Positions 1-10,733 of a DNA stretch of 64,000 nt are shown here, piece by piece. A program made the translations under genes and the position numbers. Location of the stretch: the NCBI GenBank assembly GCA_936440205.1, contig OW387147.1, positions 33,629,629 through 33,693,628 on the forward strand, written 5' to 3'. Numbering within the stretch: position 1 is the first letter of the stretch; each line of letters begins with the position of its first letter. This DNA comes from Lepidonotus clava (taxonomy: Eukaryota; Annelida; Polychaeta; Phyllodocida; Polynoidae). The notes beneath the pieces were generated by a model, which was given only the letters and a program-made list of their open reading frames with translations, made no database searches and was not told the origin of the DNA.

Positions 1-71
1 ATCGTTGCTGAATTTTGCTTCGCTGGTGTATTGTTATCTTGCATCGCCACAGGCATTTTAATTTCTAATTG

Positions 72-455
72 GAATAAATCATATCATATTTATTGCCGAA
101 TTCTAAGAAATATTTGTGAATAAAGAATAGTGTAATCTAAAATTTTACTATATATTTGATAATTAAACAGAATTTTACCGTACAGATTTTATAAGATCTG
201 TGTTCAAACACTTTTGAGTAAAAGGGCAACAGTGCTTGTACCACGTGATGTAAACAAATGTAAAAGAAATGAAATAATTAATCTAATCTTTGTTTCCGAA
301 TTCTAACAAATGTATACAAATAAAGAATAGTGTATTTAAGATAATATTTTTGAAAGTATACACATTTTTACCATGCAAATTTTCTAAAATTTTTATCTAA
401 GAATTTTTGACCAATAGGATTACTGTATCTATATCACGTGATGTAAACAAATATA
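72..455. repeat. diverged tandem duplication, unit about 195 bp
   Basis: Two diverged copies lie head to tail. Each contains CCGAATTCTAA (near 98 and 296), then AAATAAAGAATAGTGTA-like sequence, and each ends in the shared string CACGTGATGTAAACAAAT (near 242 and 436). Many substitutions separate the copies, so the duplication is old. CACGTG is an E-box core, but I have no evidence that it is used. No protein-coding signal is seen here. Confidence 0.6.
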
Positions 456-2560
456 AGCAAGATGGCGCATCTTTTTGCTGATTCATTACTCATTTTTGAG
501 CATTGTGTACGCATTATGTTTTATTTAAGTTATGTTATGAATTATATTTGGGCAAACAGTATATCTCTTAAAAAGTATAAGTATTTTATACGTTGATATA
601 ACTAGGGGCCTATAACACAGTTATTAAACAAATCTGATGGAAAATAAACACTGTTGTCATATCTTGCATCGTTGCACAATTCTGCATCAGTGCAAGACTA
701 GCAGCCCGTCCCTAACCTGATAACGATGCAACTAGTTTTATTCTATGCCCTCAAACCTGGGAACTATAACAATTAATTATATTGGATAAAGACCAATATC
801 TTGCTAGAAGTATATTTCTGGTCGCTTGACTACTTCAGTAAAAGTCTGTTGCTGGGGTGTCGTCCATGCACAAGTAAGAATTAAAGTAACCAGATGGTGC
901 AGTAAAATTAGTTTCTGAGTCTCAATAATTTGACCATTATTTCTTCCAATAAAGAATGTTATACATTCAAAAGTAGCTACATTATAGATTACTTGATGGA
1001 TTATAATGGATTTGCCACTGATTTTTAACAACAACTCTGAATTTCTGACACATGCACCCAATCCCCTGACTAATCTGGGCGTCAGCTTGTAAGTTTGAAA
1101 ATGGGCAGAAGGCCCAGATATATATATAAAGTTGGACCAATATGCCAAGTTATGCTGTACTCAAACTACCTGGAAATTATCCAAAATGACATTTTAATGA
1201 TGAATTGTGAGTTCGTCCAAACTACGCAACTTTTTGTCTATTTTCAGATGATCATGATGATCCCGCCCACCAATGGCGCATGTCATAATGATAAGTAAGG
1301 GTTTTTCACAAAATGGGAAAACGAGGGTATTAACTTGTAATCATCACTAATGATGGGCAATCACAGGACAGCGTTTAGCCTAGGCAGGATTTTACACCGA
1401 ATTTTTGACATTGTCTCATATTACCACTGTTTATAGCATATATCTGAAAAGGATGCTGATAGATCTTTGAACTGTTGATCCAGCCATTACATATACTTTA
1501 AAAAGATTGACAACACAGTAACCTCAGTAATGTCACTTTAATATGGCAAAAATGTACTGACTGGTAAACACAGATGCCGATTTCACATCGTATGCATTAC
1601 ATTTATTTTGTTTTTGTTTATTAACCACATTCATTAGCAGTAAATGTTCTTCCATGTAGGTATTTGTACATTAGACATGTCTATAAAGTTTTACAAAATA
1701 CACATTTTAGCACACCTGGTGCTTTAGATTAAAGTAAGGTAATATTAACACCAGTGATAATCAATTAGATACAGGAAGTGTTGGGTTTGACGTGTTTTAG
1801 ATTCCCAACATATATCACTAAAATCACATTGTAGTTGGTTGTATTGAACCCAAGCTGGTCATATTATCAAAGGGAACGAAACCAACACATCCATCATCAA
1901 CATGTTCGCTAGTACCACATTCACAACCCAACTCTCAACCCTTTGTAGTTTCCGGTGCAAAAAATTGAAACAAGGTAGAAAATACAAACATAAAAATGCT
2001 GAATTTGAATCCGAGGGAACTGCCCATTAAATACATATGCATCAAAGGGGGTGGGGGATCTGAAAATCTTTAAAAAAATTGCTGTAAAAATCCAATGCAT
2101 ATTTAAGCCTAATAGAGACATTTGGGGGTCCGAATTTCTGGGGAAAATATGGGTAATTACTTAATAGAAGGCCCCTAAATTGGGATTGCTGAAAGCAGCA
2201 GCAGAAGCAGCCTCTTTATGGGCTTGGTAAAAAAAAAAAAAAAAAAATGACAGACCTCAACTATGTGTCGGTCACAGATCCCCTCCCCTTGTGGCCAGGC
2301 CCTGTGGTCAGTCGACATGATGGCCATTGTGTTTGTGCCCTGACCGCTTTGTGGTTCCGGCAACATTTTGATGGATTGACAGGGCAGATGACATTTCACC
2401 AGCTGCCCATAAAAACAAATAAGGCGTGGCGCATAGTCTGAGTTGAAAACACGCTCTGACCGGTTTATTTTCTGGTTTCACTGCCTGGGGGCATAACGTC
2501 TCATCACCATGTTGTGACGTTACAGACAGCCTCCCATGTGAGCTGACTATGAGCACGTTT
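456..2560. other. intergenic, no gene recognised
   Basis: AT-rich sequence upstream of gene A. The open frames are short, have no recognisable domain and no convincing splice context. A run of about 18 A residues lies at 2229-2247 next to a GC-richer block (2250-2560). That block abuts the gene A promoter and could hold proximal regulatory sequence, but I recognise no specific site in it. Confidence 0.5.
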
Positions 2561-2567
2561 CTATATC

Positions 2568-2576
2568 TATAAAAGG
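2568..2576 (+). promoter_or_regulatory. TATA box of gene A
   Basis: TATAAAAGG lies 102-110 bp upstream of the gene A start codon (2678). With the usual spacing of about 30 bp, transcription would begin near 2600, giving a 5' UTR of about 80 nt with no other obvious intron. A canonical TATA box fits a strongly and tissue-specifically expressed gene; that last point is inference. Confidence 0.7.
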
Positions 2577-2677
2577 ACTGGCCTTTGAGGGCCGCGGTAA
2601 CTACTGTGTTTGTGTTTTCAGGGGAGCGGTTCAGATTTCGGATTTATAACGCAGGGGCTGATACTTATAATAACAGG

Positions 2678-5600
2678 ATGGATATTACGATATTTTTCCT
2701 CTTCTTGTCATCTGTTATTTATGTTGTACATGGAATGACAATTCAGCAAGTTTCAGGTAAGTGAAAATGATTCAAAAGAAGCATGGTTATGGAATCGACC
2801 ATTAGACCTTATGTATAATGTTAGCCCATTTGAAGTGCATCACAAAGTTCTTGATGAATGCCCTCAAAAGTTGGCAATATGATAAGAAAAAAGCTATAAT
2901 GGAGAATAAGTTTATTTAAGTTCGAATGTTATTTCAATTACAACTTCTTAATCCAATAATATCAACCCAATCAAAAGCGGGCTTGTGCCTGAATACAATC
3001 ATGCTGATATATTCGCGGACATTTCCTCACCATTATCTGATTTGAAAATTGTATCCTAATTGCTGGGTATGCCCCCAAACCTCCTTTTTCTTTTCTATGT
3101 TTGATCTATGTATATGACAATAGTCCTCCGATGCTCCCTTGTGTATGTCTGTGCATACAATAATAACCGTATAATGATGCAGACATTGAGATAATGTCCC
3201 TGCATAGTGTTTAGATATGCAGGACGGTCCATAAAACAGGACCGTGTATATCTATAGATATAAGAAATATTAAATATGGTGCAGTTTCGTGCGTGACAGT
3301 CGCACATAATAACCAGCCCCCCAGCATTCCAGAAAGTGTAAACCTTTTAGAAACCATTTTCATTAATCAGCCGCAAACAATTAATACTTGCTTCTATCAT
3401 TAAGGTTGTAAATATCCTGTCAATAATTAGCTTACCTGGATTATTTTGAAGTTGTTTAGGTGTGTCTTTTTTACTCAAAATTACCAATGTTAATGTTGGT
3501 GGCCATTGTTAGTTCAAACAACAACTTAGTTTTGCGGCAGACATACAAGATTAGTATTGTCCATAGGTCAAATGATATTGAACTATATAGGTGGGGTTAA
3601 TAAGCCAATCCTAGTTTACACCATCATGACAGTTTACCATGAAATATTTTCAAACATACCTCCATTCTTATTCCCTGAAGGCAGTTACATAATTCAAAAT
3701 CAACTAAAGCAATTTGGTTGACAGATTGCCTCTAAAATCTGTAAATGCAGCTTTGCATATTGGCATTGTCCCCATAGGAACCAATATCAAAACCTGTCAA
3801 CCAAGTCTTTAATGTCCAACCTTATTTTGCCCTGAAATACAGCATTTTGATTGGTTGGAAAACCTGCAAGTTTGTCAATTGAAAGAATTATAGTATTAAG
3901 CAGTTCTTGGGGATATGGAAAATACAATTCTTCCTTCTTTCAGAGACGAGGATGGCTTGTATGGTATTGGTAATTTGTCCAACACTTATCCAACCCTAGG
4001 ATATACCCATTGTGGGATGGACATATTTTAGTTTGAATTAGCCTAGAGAGGGTTCATTGAACTCAAATGACAATTCATAACTAGCCTACCCTCAATCCAA
4101 GTTCAGTATGAATATTACTCCAACTGCATAAACTGAAAAACCACCCAACCAAGCCCGGGGTTCTAAAGCCCAGATTTTCCTTGGCAAGTTGCTGTCTTTC
4201 CATGCAGGCCTATAGTGAGAATCATTTTAGAGAGAATAGTTCAGGCAAACAGCAGACACTCTTTCTAGGTTGGAGAAATGAAATGTTTTATCAGCAATAG
4301 AAATGTATTAAACAAATGAGCGGCATAGCTTTGTGAAGACAGAACTGCGTGAAGGCATGAAAGCGTCCACCAGGCATAGAACCGATCTGAGTGTCCTAGG
4401 GACTCCAGATAGATAAGAGTGATATACACAGAGACCCCATCAATGTGGAGATGCATACTCGTCTCCATTGCATGGTTTGTGTATCATCCAGTAGTTTAAG
4501 GCTGAACCAAGAGAAGCTTGACACTCAGGTAGTTTCACTATGGAAAGACCATTATCAGTGGCGTACCCAGGGGGGGTTCCAAGGGTGTCTGGAACCCCCT
4601 CAGATTTCTCAAAGTTGAAATAATTAAACTACAAATATTTTTTTTTTTTTTTTTTAAATTGTTTTTTATTGGGTTCTCAGGTTCGGCTTTGCCGGTCTTC
4701 CACCCGCTCCCACTTGACATTCATTTATTTCTAATAATGTGGGAGCGGTAAGGATACAAATACTTGACCTACATGATAATTCGTCATTAATATGACATGG
4801 TTATGGTGAATAATGAGATGTAATGGGATGATGGGGACAGTAAATACTTGTTCAGTATAACACCTTCAAATACGGATCTACAATCAAGTTCCTGACAGAG
4901 GTCTTGAATTCTATTTTACTATTCAGTAAAGTTATATTAACAGGCAAGCGATTCCATTCCAATATAGCCCTAAATTTAGGTGAATTCACATACTTGTAAT
5001 GATTAGATTTCGGTTGTATAAGCCTCCTACCATCATGTAATCTGGTTCTTATATCCCTACGATCAATAAGATCCTCATTCTCTCTCAGGGTATATGCGTA
5101 CTGTACAAGGTGCATGTATCTTCTATGAACCAGCCTGAAAATTTTTGCATTCCTATGTAAGACATTAGTAGAGTCTCTGTTATTGTATTTGTTCATATGC
5201 TGGTTATAAAGTATCAATAACCCTTGATTCTGGAGTTTTTGAAGTTCTTTGTTTATATATTTATATATAAATATAGGGAATTATCGAAATAACAGGTCTC
5301 TAGAACCCCCTCAGATCTATCAAAATTTGTATAATTGAACTACAAATATAAGGAATTAGAACAAAATAACTAGTCGGAACCCCCTCCGTTTTACATTGAA
5401 CCTCCTCAATTTCCCTGGAACCCCCTCAGATTTTAGGGCTGGGTACGCCCCTGATTATAAAGTACAAGTGGAAATATACTGTTAGGGTTTGACGCACTGC
5501 TGATATTAAAAAATACTTGTAATCATGACAAAGACATCTTTCACAAACAATTTCCTTGATTGGGGGCATTTATTGTAGACCTAGAGGACTGAACACCCTC

Positions 5601-8538
5601 AAGGTTGGTATTGGAGCGAACTGAATTGCTAATGAGGAACTTGTGTAGAGTTAATGTAATTAATGCAACTCATGAGGACGTCTTCTCCTCATCTCCTACC
5701 ACTACAATATTTCAAACCCATTATATATAGTTGATGCTTCATTAAAATTACGATACTAGGCAGTGAATTGCATTAGGTTTCACTTCTGTTGGATTGTCTT
5801 GATTTATATTGATTTATAGTGATGCTTTAATCTAAGTCAACCTACCAAAAAGTGGGTACTTTCAGCTGAAACATGCAATTTATGTAAATATTTCCTATCC
5901 ATATTTTTCCATAATATCCATTTTAAAGAGAGCCAAATAACATTCTGAAGGTAAAATAGTATTATTGGACTCCTCCATTTCTGCTCTGGCCAAAAACAGG
6001 GGCGGATCCAGGAGAGGGATGGGCGGATTGGCCCAGTCCCTACCTCCTCTGTAGACTCCTGTTTATGGGCCCCTCCCCCCGTACATTCATGTTCCCCCTC
6101 TTTCAATTCCTGTATCTGCCCCTGCAAAATACACTAAAGAATGGATTCTGCAATTCTGGAATATAGCACCCACTATAGACCTATGCACCAAGAAAGGGTA
6201 ACTAAAAAAGTTATGGAAAAATACATTTTTTTCAAACAGCCATAACTTTGTAGATAAATGAGATACAGTTCTACTTCATATATCATATGATTAAGAATAT
6301 ATTAAATAATAAATCTGAACTGGTTTTAGAAAACATATCATAGAATGAAAACATTCTATGTATAACTAAAGTCTGATATATAAGCTCTATAGAAAGAATG
6401 TAATATTTGAGATATGTCAAAACCACTTCACTTATCACATCCATCATCACTTTAAGATTACAATGGTATATAATGTTAATGGCTGTTATGCATTGTTATA
6501 GTTTAACAGCTAAATCAATAAAAATTCAAAATGGTCAAAAAGAGCAAAAATTGATTACTTTTGGAGATTCTCTATGGGGATTTACTATTGGATTTGGTTG
6601 TTAAATGTGCTAATTCATGATTTGAAAGGTCTTTTGAGCATCAAATCATGGAAAACTGAGCTACAATGTTCTATGACCACTTAAAAAGAAATACCATGAT
6701 GTCCTCTACATCCTCAGCTATTCAATAAATGAATTTAGAGTTCCTCTGATGTGTTTTACATGCTTTATAAATGGATGTAAATAGATGAAAAAGTCAACCT
6801 TTCTTAGTGCATGGATCTATAGTTAAAACATATCAGCAATCCGAAGATGGTTATTTTGCAACGTCAATGAACATTTAAAAGTAAAACGGTATGGTTCAGA
6901 ATACAGCAATTACACAACAACAATAATTCTGATCAGCCTGAAATTCTGTCTGCAGGTTGTACATCGCCTGGTCAGTACCTGGTGAACGCTGGTAACCGAT
7001 GTCAGTACGTGCACTGCACCTACAGGTCCATGTCCTACGGCGGCTCGGGGTTGGTCGGTATCGTCCGCCAATGTCCACCAGGCACCGTCGTCCCACGTGG
7101 CCTCTACACCCATTCCCAAGGACCACTCATGAACCATCCCATGGCCATCTGTTCTGAACGGGTGTTCACTCCTTGGTATAACATGGACTGCAACGGTGAG
7201 GATATAATTTTTTTGGCATTTAATAATAATACCTTTACTAGGGTTTATTATGTTATTTGTATTGTACTGGTGGTGTTTGTCTTGGTAATATTGTCAGTCT
7301 ATTGCGAATACCAATTCAGGTAACGTATTAAGCATCATTAGGTAAGGTAGGGCGATATAAGTATAGCAGGTGATATTATGGACGCCCACAGTATGGACAC
7401 AATGCCATAGACACCACTCCCTTTTAGTCGATTGACAATATATTTATTGAGATATAAGGGTATTATTTTATAGGGTCATTGACCTTTCTTGTACACCATG
7501 TGTATGCATCCATGAAAACTGTGCAAATTAGAATATCATAGCTATTCAATTCTAATCTATAAGCACATCCTCTTACAAGCAAGTAGAAAGCACAATGGAA
7601 GATGCAGCGTCTGTAAAAGATTGTTTTGTAAGGTAATATAGATATTAGCTATAGAAACCTGTGGAAGAGTTACTATGGACATTGTCCATGCATTGCCCAT
7701 ATTAAGCCTCGAACATTTCTAATTGTACTGCAACAACGATGATACAAACAAGTGAGTCATCATTGCCCTAAAAGGGATGGGGATGGGGTACCCAAATTAG
7801 CCTCTTAAGATGACATTTCGGGTTTCAAAAAAGGACTTATCTCTTAAATAATTAATAAGGGTTCCAAACAAGAAAACAAGTACATGTGAGTTGTAATTAT
7901 TAGATGAGACAATGTTAGTGGGAGTTATTAAAATGCCCTCAAGTGAGTAATTGTATTTTCATGTTTTCATTTCAGTGAACAACCGTGTTATGAAGTCTTA
8001 CCCTGCACATGTTCATGGCCACGCCTATGATCATACTCTGGACCACACCCACAGCATTAACCACGCCCTCACTTTTGACCACACCCACGCCCACAACAAA
8101 GTCATTTTCCCCCAACCAGTCAAAACCCAGACCTATGTCCCCCTACGTCGTAAAGCAAAGATTTACAAGCCCAGAACGGTTTACAAACTGCAGGTCCCCA
8201 CCCCAAAAAAACTGACACTTCACACTGGTAGTATGTTATCGGACAGCCCTGACCACTACACCCAATACAAGCGGGCTATGATCTACAAGCCCCAGAAGGA
8301 TGCCTACAGCCCCCCGAAGTATGAGTACGATATTGAGCCGGTAGCGGTGCCAACTGGCGGCTACAAGGCGAACTACGACTCAGAGGGTTACTATAGCAAC
8401 CCAGATGCGGAGGCTGAGTTGGCCCAGGAGGTGCGCAAGTTACTGCCTGTGGACGAGGAGGACGTCCTTACAGATGAGGAGGCTTCAGAAATGATGCGGG
8501 AAATGATGGCATTGGGACAATATGATGAAGATGCTTGA
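2678..8538 (+). CDS. Gene A: secreted six-cysteine protein with His-rich, Lys/Tyr-rich and acidic tail
   Basis: Three exons: 2678-2756, 6956-7195 and 7976-8538, with GTAAGT and GTGAGG donors and CAG acceptors, all phase 1, giving 293 aa. Exon 1 encodes a hydrophobic signal peptide (about residues 1-19). Exon 2 carries six cysteines at residues 28, 42, 47, 66, 92 and 105, with GQY, RCQYVHC and CPPGT motifs. Exon 3 starts with a stretch holding ten His in about 32 residues in DH and THxH contexts (residues about 118-146), then a basic Lys/Tyr-rich part with two IYKP motifs, then an acidic end. The start is chosen because it opens the signal peptide 100 bp below a TATA box. It is a paralogue of genes B and C. 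The cysteine domain resembles the chitin-binding peritrophin type, with different spacing. A structural extracellular, possibly metal-binding role is inference. Intron 1 (4.2 kb) is full of transposon debris. Confidence 0.85.
4556..5453. mobile_element. hAT-like nonautonomous DNA transposon with internal LINE insertion
   Basis: The ends are CAGTGGCGTACCCAG and CTGGGTACGCCCCTG, an inverted pair with one mismatch. The element is flanked by a direct repeat ATTAT on both sides. Inside, a roughly 80-bp unit starting GGAACCCCCTCAGAT recurs in tandem. One unit is split by a LINE fragment. No transposase frame is seen. CAGTGGCG-type ends are typical of hAT MITEs, although hAT target duplications are usually 8 bp, so the class assignment is tentative. 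Confidence 0.65.
4638..5270 (-). mobile_element. 5'-truncated LINE fragment (3' end of the ORF2 reverse-transcriptase protein)
   Basis: Read on the minus strand, a 121-residue frame (5217-4852) carries the C-terminal signature of LINE ORF2 proteins: a TRL motif, a basic LIQPKSN-like segment, then an EWNRLP motif and a closing FKTSVRNLI-like helix. It is followed by a 3' UTR and a poly-A tail (the T run at 4638-4655 on the plus strand). AAATAT occurs at both ends, consistent with target-primed insertion. About 630 bp survive of an element normally several kilobases long. The subfamily is uncertain (CR1/Jockey-like). Confidence 0.65.
5997..6124. mobile_element. MITE with CAGGGGCGGATCCAGG-type ends
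   Basis: A short noncoding element starts CAGGGGCGGATCCAGGA and ends TCCTGTATCTGCCCCTG, an imperfect inverted pair. It belongs to the same end-sequence family as the elements at 15394-15559, 17061-17230 and 47353-47558. It lies in gene A intron 1. I find no exact target duplication. Confidence 0.6.
6956..7195 (+). CDS. Gene A exon 2: six-cysteine domain
   Basis: A 240-nt exon, phase 1 at both ends, so it can be duplicated or moved without breaking frame. Spacing is C-x13-C-x4-C-x18-C-x25-C-x12-C. Shared with genes B and C: GQ-aromatic after Cys1, R before Cys2, an aromatic residue between Cys2 and Cys3, and C-P-x-G-T-x-V-x-R after Cys4. An adjacent 113-residue open frame only continues into intron 2; the GTGAGG donor at 7196 ends the exon. 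Confidence 0.85.
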
Positions 8539-9167
8539 AAAGAAAAGGTTTATACATCTTTTTCGTGAGTCTGTCCAGTACTACAGTCCAACCTGGTTGT
8601 TGGGTTGAAGAAACTTGGTTATTTAATTTCATATATTATTTTCGTACAAAAGCTTTATATTAAGTCCCAATAATTTATATAAGGTAGTTCACTGAGTATA
8701 TTCAAGCAGCACAACTGATATTAACCAGGATTTTGCTAGTGCTAGTTCAGTAAGGTGTTTCCTTCCTGAAGAAATAACAAAGGTCTTTCAGTATGATGTC
8801 TACTACCTCCTCAACCAATTGCAATTTGCTGGACTAATCATTATTTGCAATCGTTAAGTATCATTTAAAAGATGAGAATATATTCTGTGCCTTCAATTTT
8901 TTAACTACCATTCAAATTTCATATCGTATAAAGTTAGAGTGAATTTTTACATGATGTGTAGGGAAAGGTACCTAAATTATTATATAGATAAGAACCGTTC
9001 AGCTGTAATTATAAGCCTGCTGGAAGGTACAACTCCCTATCTCTTTTTCAAGACAATTTTGGTAATGGTTGACTATTGAATTTTGCTGGTTCAAACAGGT
9101 TCGAGCCTGGTTCAGAACGACTTTGATCGGGAGCTTCCTGGGTGATTTTGCAAACCACCAGAAGGAT

Positions 9168-9173
9168 AATAAA
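9168..9173 (+). terminator. Candidate polyadenylation signal of gene A
   Basis: AATAAA 630 nt below the gene A stop codon. A second AATAAA lies at 9851-9856. Either could end the transcript; without cDNA I cannot choose. Between 8539 and 9850 no coding frame is recognisable, so this stretch is probably 3' UTR and spacer. Confidence 0.4.
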
Positions 9174-9949
9174 CAAAGAACAATAACTTTATTTTCCTTT
9201 TATTAGTTTGGAAGAAATTGGTTTGTTTAGTCGTCCATTGGGTATAGATCTAACATTTCAGATTTTGTTGTTGATGATGAATCGTTGCAGTCCTGTTGTT
9301 GTTTACTGTAGTTTGCAGTCATTTTCAATTGTCCAAACTAATGTTGCATTTCTACCGAACAATCATACTAATTACCACAAAAGATAAGTGAATCTGTGAC
9401 TGTCATTCATGGTCGTTTGGTGGAAATTGGGCTTCAGTTCAAAGTTGAGGACGGCTGTTTGACTCCATAAACAGTATTGTTATTGCATTAGTTATAGAGA
9501 ATGGTTTACATAACACAACTATGTAGTTTATACAGTTTCGTCGCTGATTTGCACAATAGCCTGCATGCTGCAGGCAATAGTTACAATAACAACTTTAGGT
9601 TCACAACCTCTGCGTCACAAATGATGTTCTCAAATAGAAAGAAAGAAAATGAGAATATGTCAGCCCTATAATATTATTGCAAAATTTGCATCCACTTTGA
9701 TTGCCTGTAAAGTAATGAGCTATAACACTAACGTATTTAGTCATGTTGATAGTTTGGTTTATGGAAAAAACTGTTCTGTAACAATTCTGTCATCCCCAAT
9801 TATTATGTTTAAAGGTATTGTGATGTGACTTGATATCTATTTATTTTGTGAATAAACAAATACAAATTTGATCATTATTTATTGTTCTCAATATATCTTC
9901 GCGTGCATACAATTCTTTTCAGGATTGTTTAGCAAAATATTTGAGCTCC

Positions 9950-10086
9950 CTAAAGCCCCATAAATGTTGAAATGTTAGTATGTAACATTCAAATGTTACA
10001 TACTAACATGTGATCTGAATTGGTGACGATTTTACCAGGTATTCTGCTGTCGCCGGTAAAATTGCCTAGTGGGTATGGGGCTTTAA
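9950..10086. mobile_element. MITE copy (CCCATACCCACTAGGC family) with internal hairpin
   Basis: The left end TAAAGCCCCATA and the right end CTAGTGGGTATGGGGC plus TTTAA match the ends of the element at 58796-59099. It contains a perfect 18-bp inverted repeat, 9972-9989 and 9992-10009, separated by 2 bp. The left end is incomplete compared with the other copy. Confidence 0.5.
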
Positions 10087-10622
10087 ACTGTCAATCTTTT
10101 GCAATATAGCCTGACTTCCCTTACTTGTTTTATCTATTGTATTGAAAACGCATGAGGAGAGTGAAATGATTTGTTATACATTTATTATATAGTTTCTTGA
10201 AATACCACAAATTAACACTTTGCATATAGTATACAATAAATATTTCAAAATGCTGCAGTAGTACATATACACCAATTTGCCTTTAAAACCAAGTACTGAG
10301 AATACATGCAAAGGTTTTCTTCATTTTTCATTTTATTACTATAAAATATCAATATAACCATGACGGAAATGAGCGTATCTGTTCTCATGGCCCTGTAATA
10401 CCATCGGTCTGGTCTGACTCCATTAATATGAATAATAATGGCGGCATAAAACACCGATAATGTCTGTGATTATTTCACACGTAGTTATGTTTCCGCTGAC
10501 AGCCAGATATAATTACATCTTTTTAAGGCCTGGCGATGTCCTTGTTTCAAAAACTGTAGCCAAAAGACCACGAACAGAAAACTGTGCATTAAACTAGAAA
10601 TTCATCAACTATATTACTTATC
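10087..10622. other. intergenic between convergent genes A and B
   Basis: AT-rich, without a recognisable gene. The region between the two convergent stop codons (8538 and 10734) is only 2.2 kb and already holds two candidate gene A polyadenylation signals and one for gene B, so the 3' ends may lie close together. Confidence 0.5.
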
Positions 10623-10628
10623 TTTATT
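10623..10628 (-). terminator. Candidate polyadenylation signal of gene B
   Basis: AATAAA on the minus strand (TTTATT on plus), about 106 nt below the gene B stop codon, giving a short 3' UTR. Confidence 0.5.
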
Positions 10629-10733
10629 CAATCTTTTAAGGTCATTATTCAATATGAACCAAAAAGACCTAGCTGCGTGCAGCCGGCTGAATCTCATTTC
10701 AAACATGTGCACAAGGTGACCACATGACCCACC

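Larger units (their letters stand above)
2757..6955 (+). other. Gene A intron 1 with nested transposons
   Basis: This 4.2 kb phase 1 intron holds a hAT-like element with a LINE fragment inside it (4556-5453) and a 128-bp MITE (5997-6124). The rest is AT-rich single-copy-looking sequence in which I recognise no other exon. The acceptor at 6955 follows a CT-containing tract. Confidence 0.6.

Noticed and set aside
7196-7323. Hydrophobic continuation of the gene A exon 2 frame that could be a membrane anchor
   Set aside because: A consensus donor at 7196 and phase-matched exon 3 at 7976, paralleled in genes B and C, favour splicing. Retention as an alternative form cannot be excluded.
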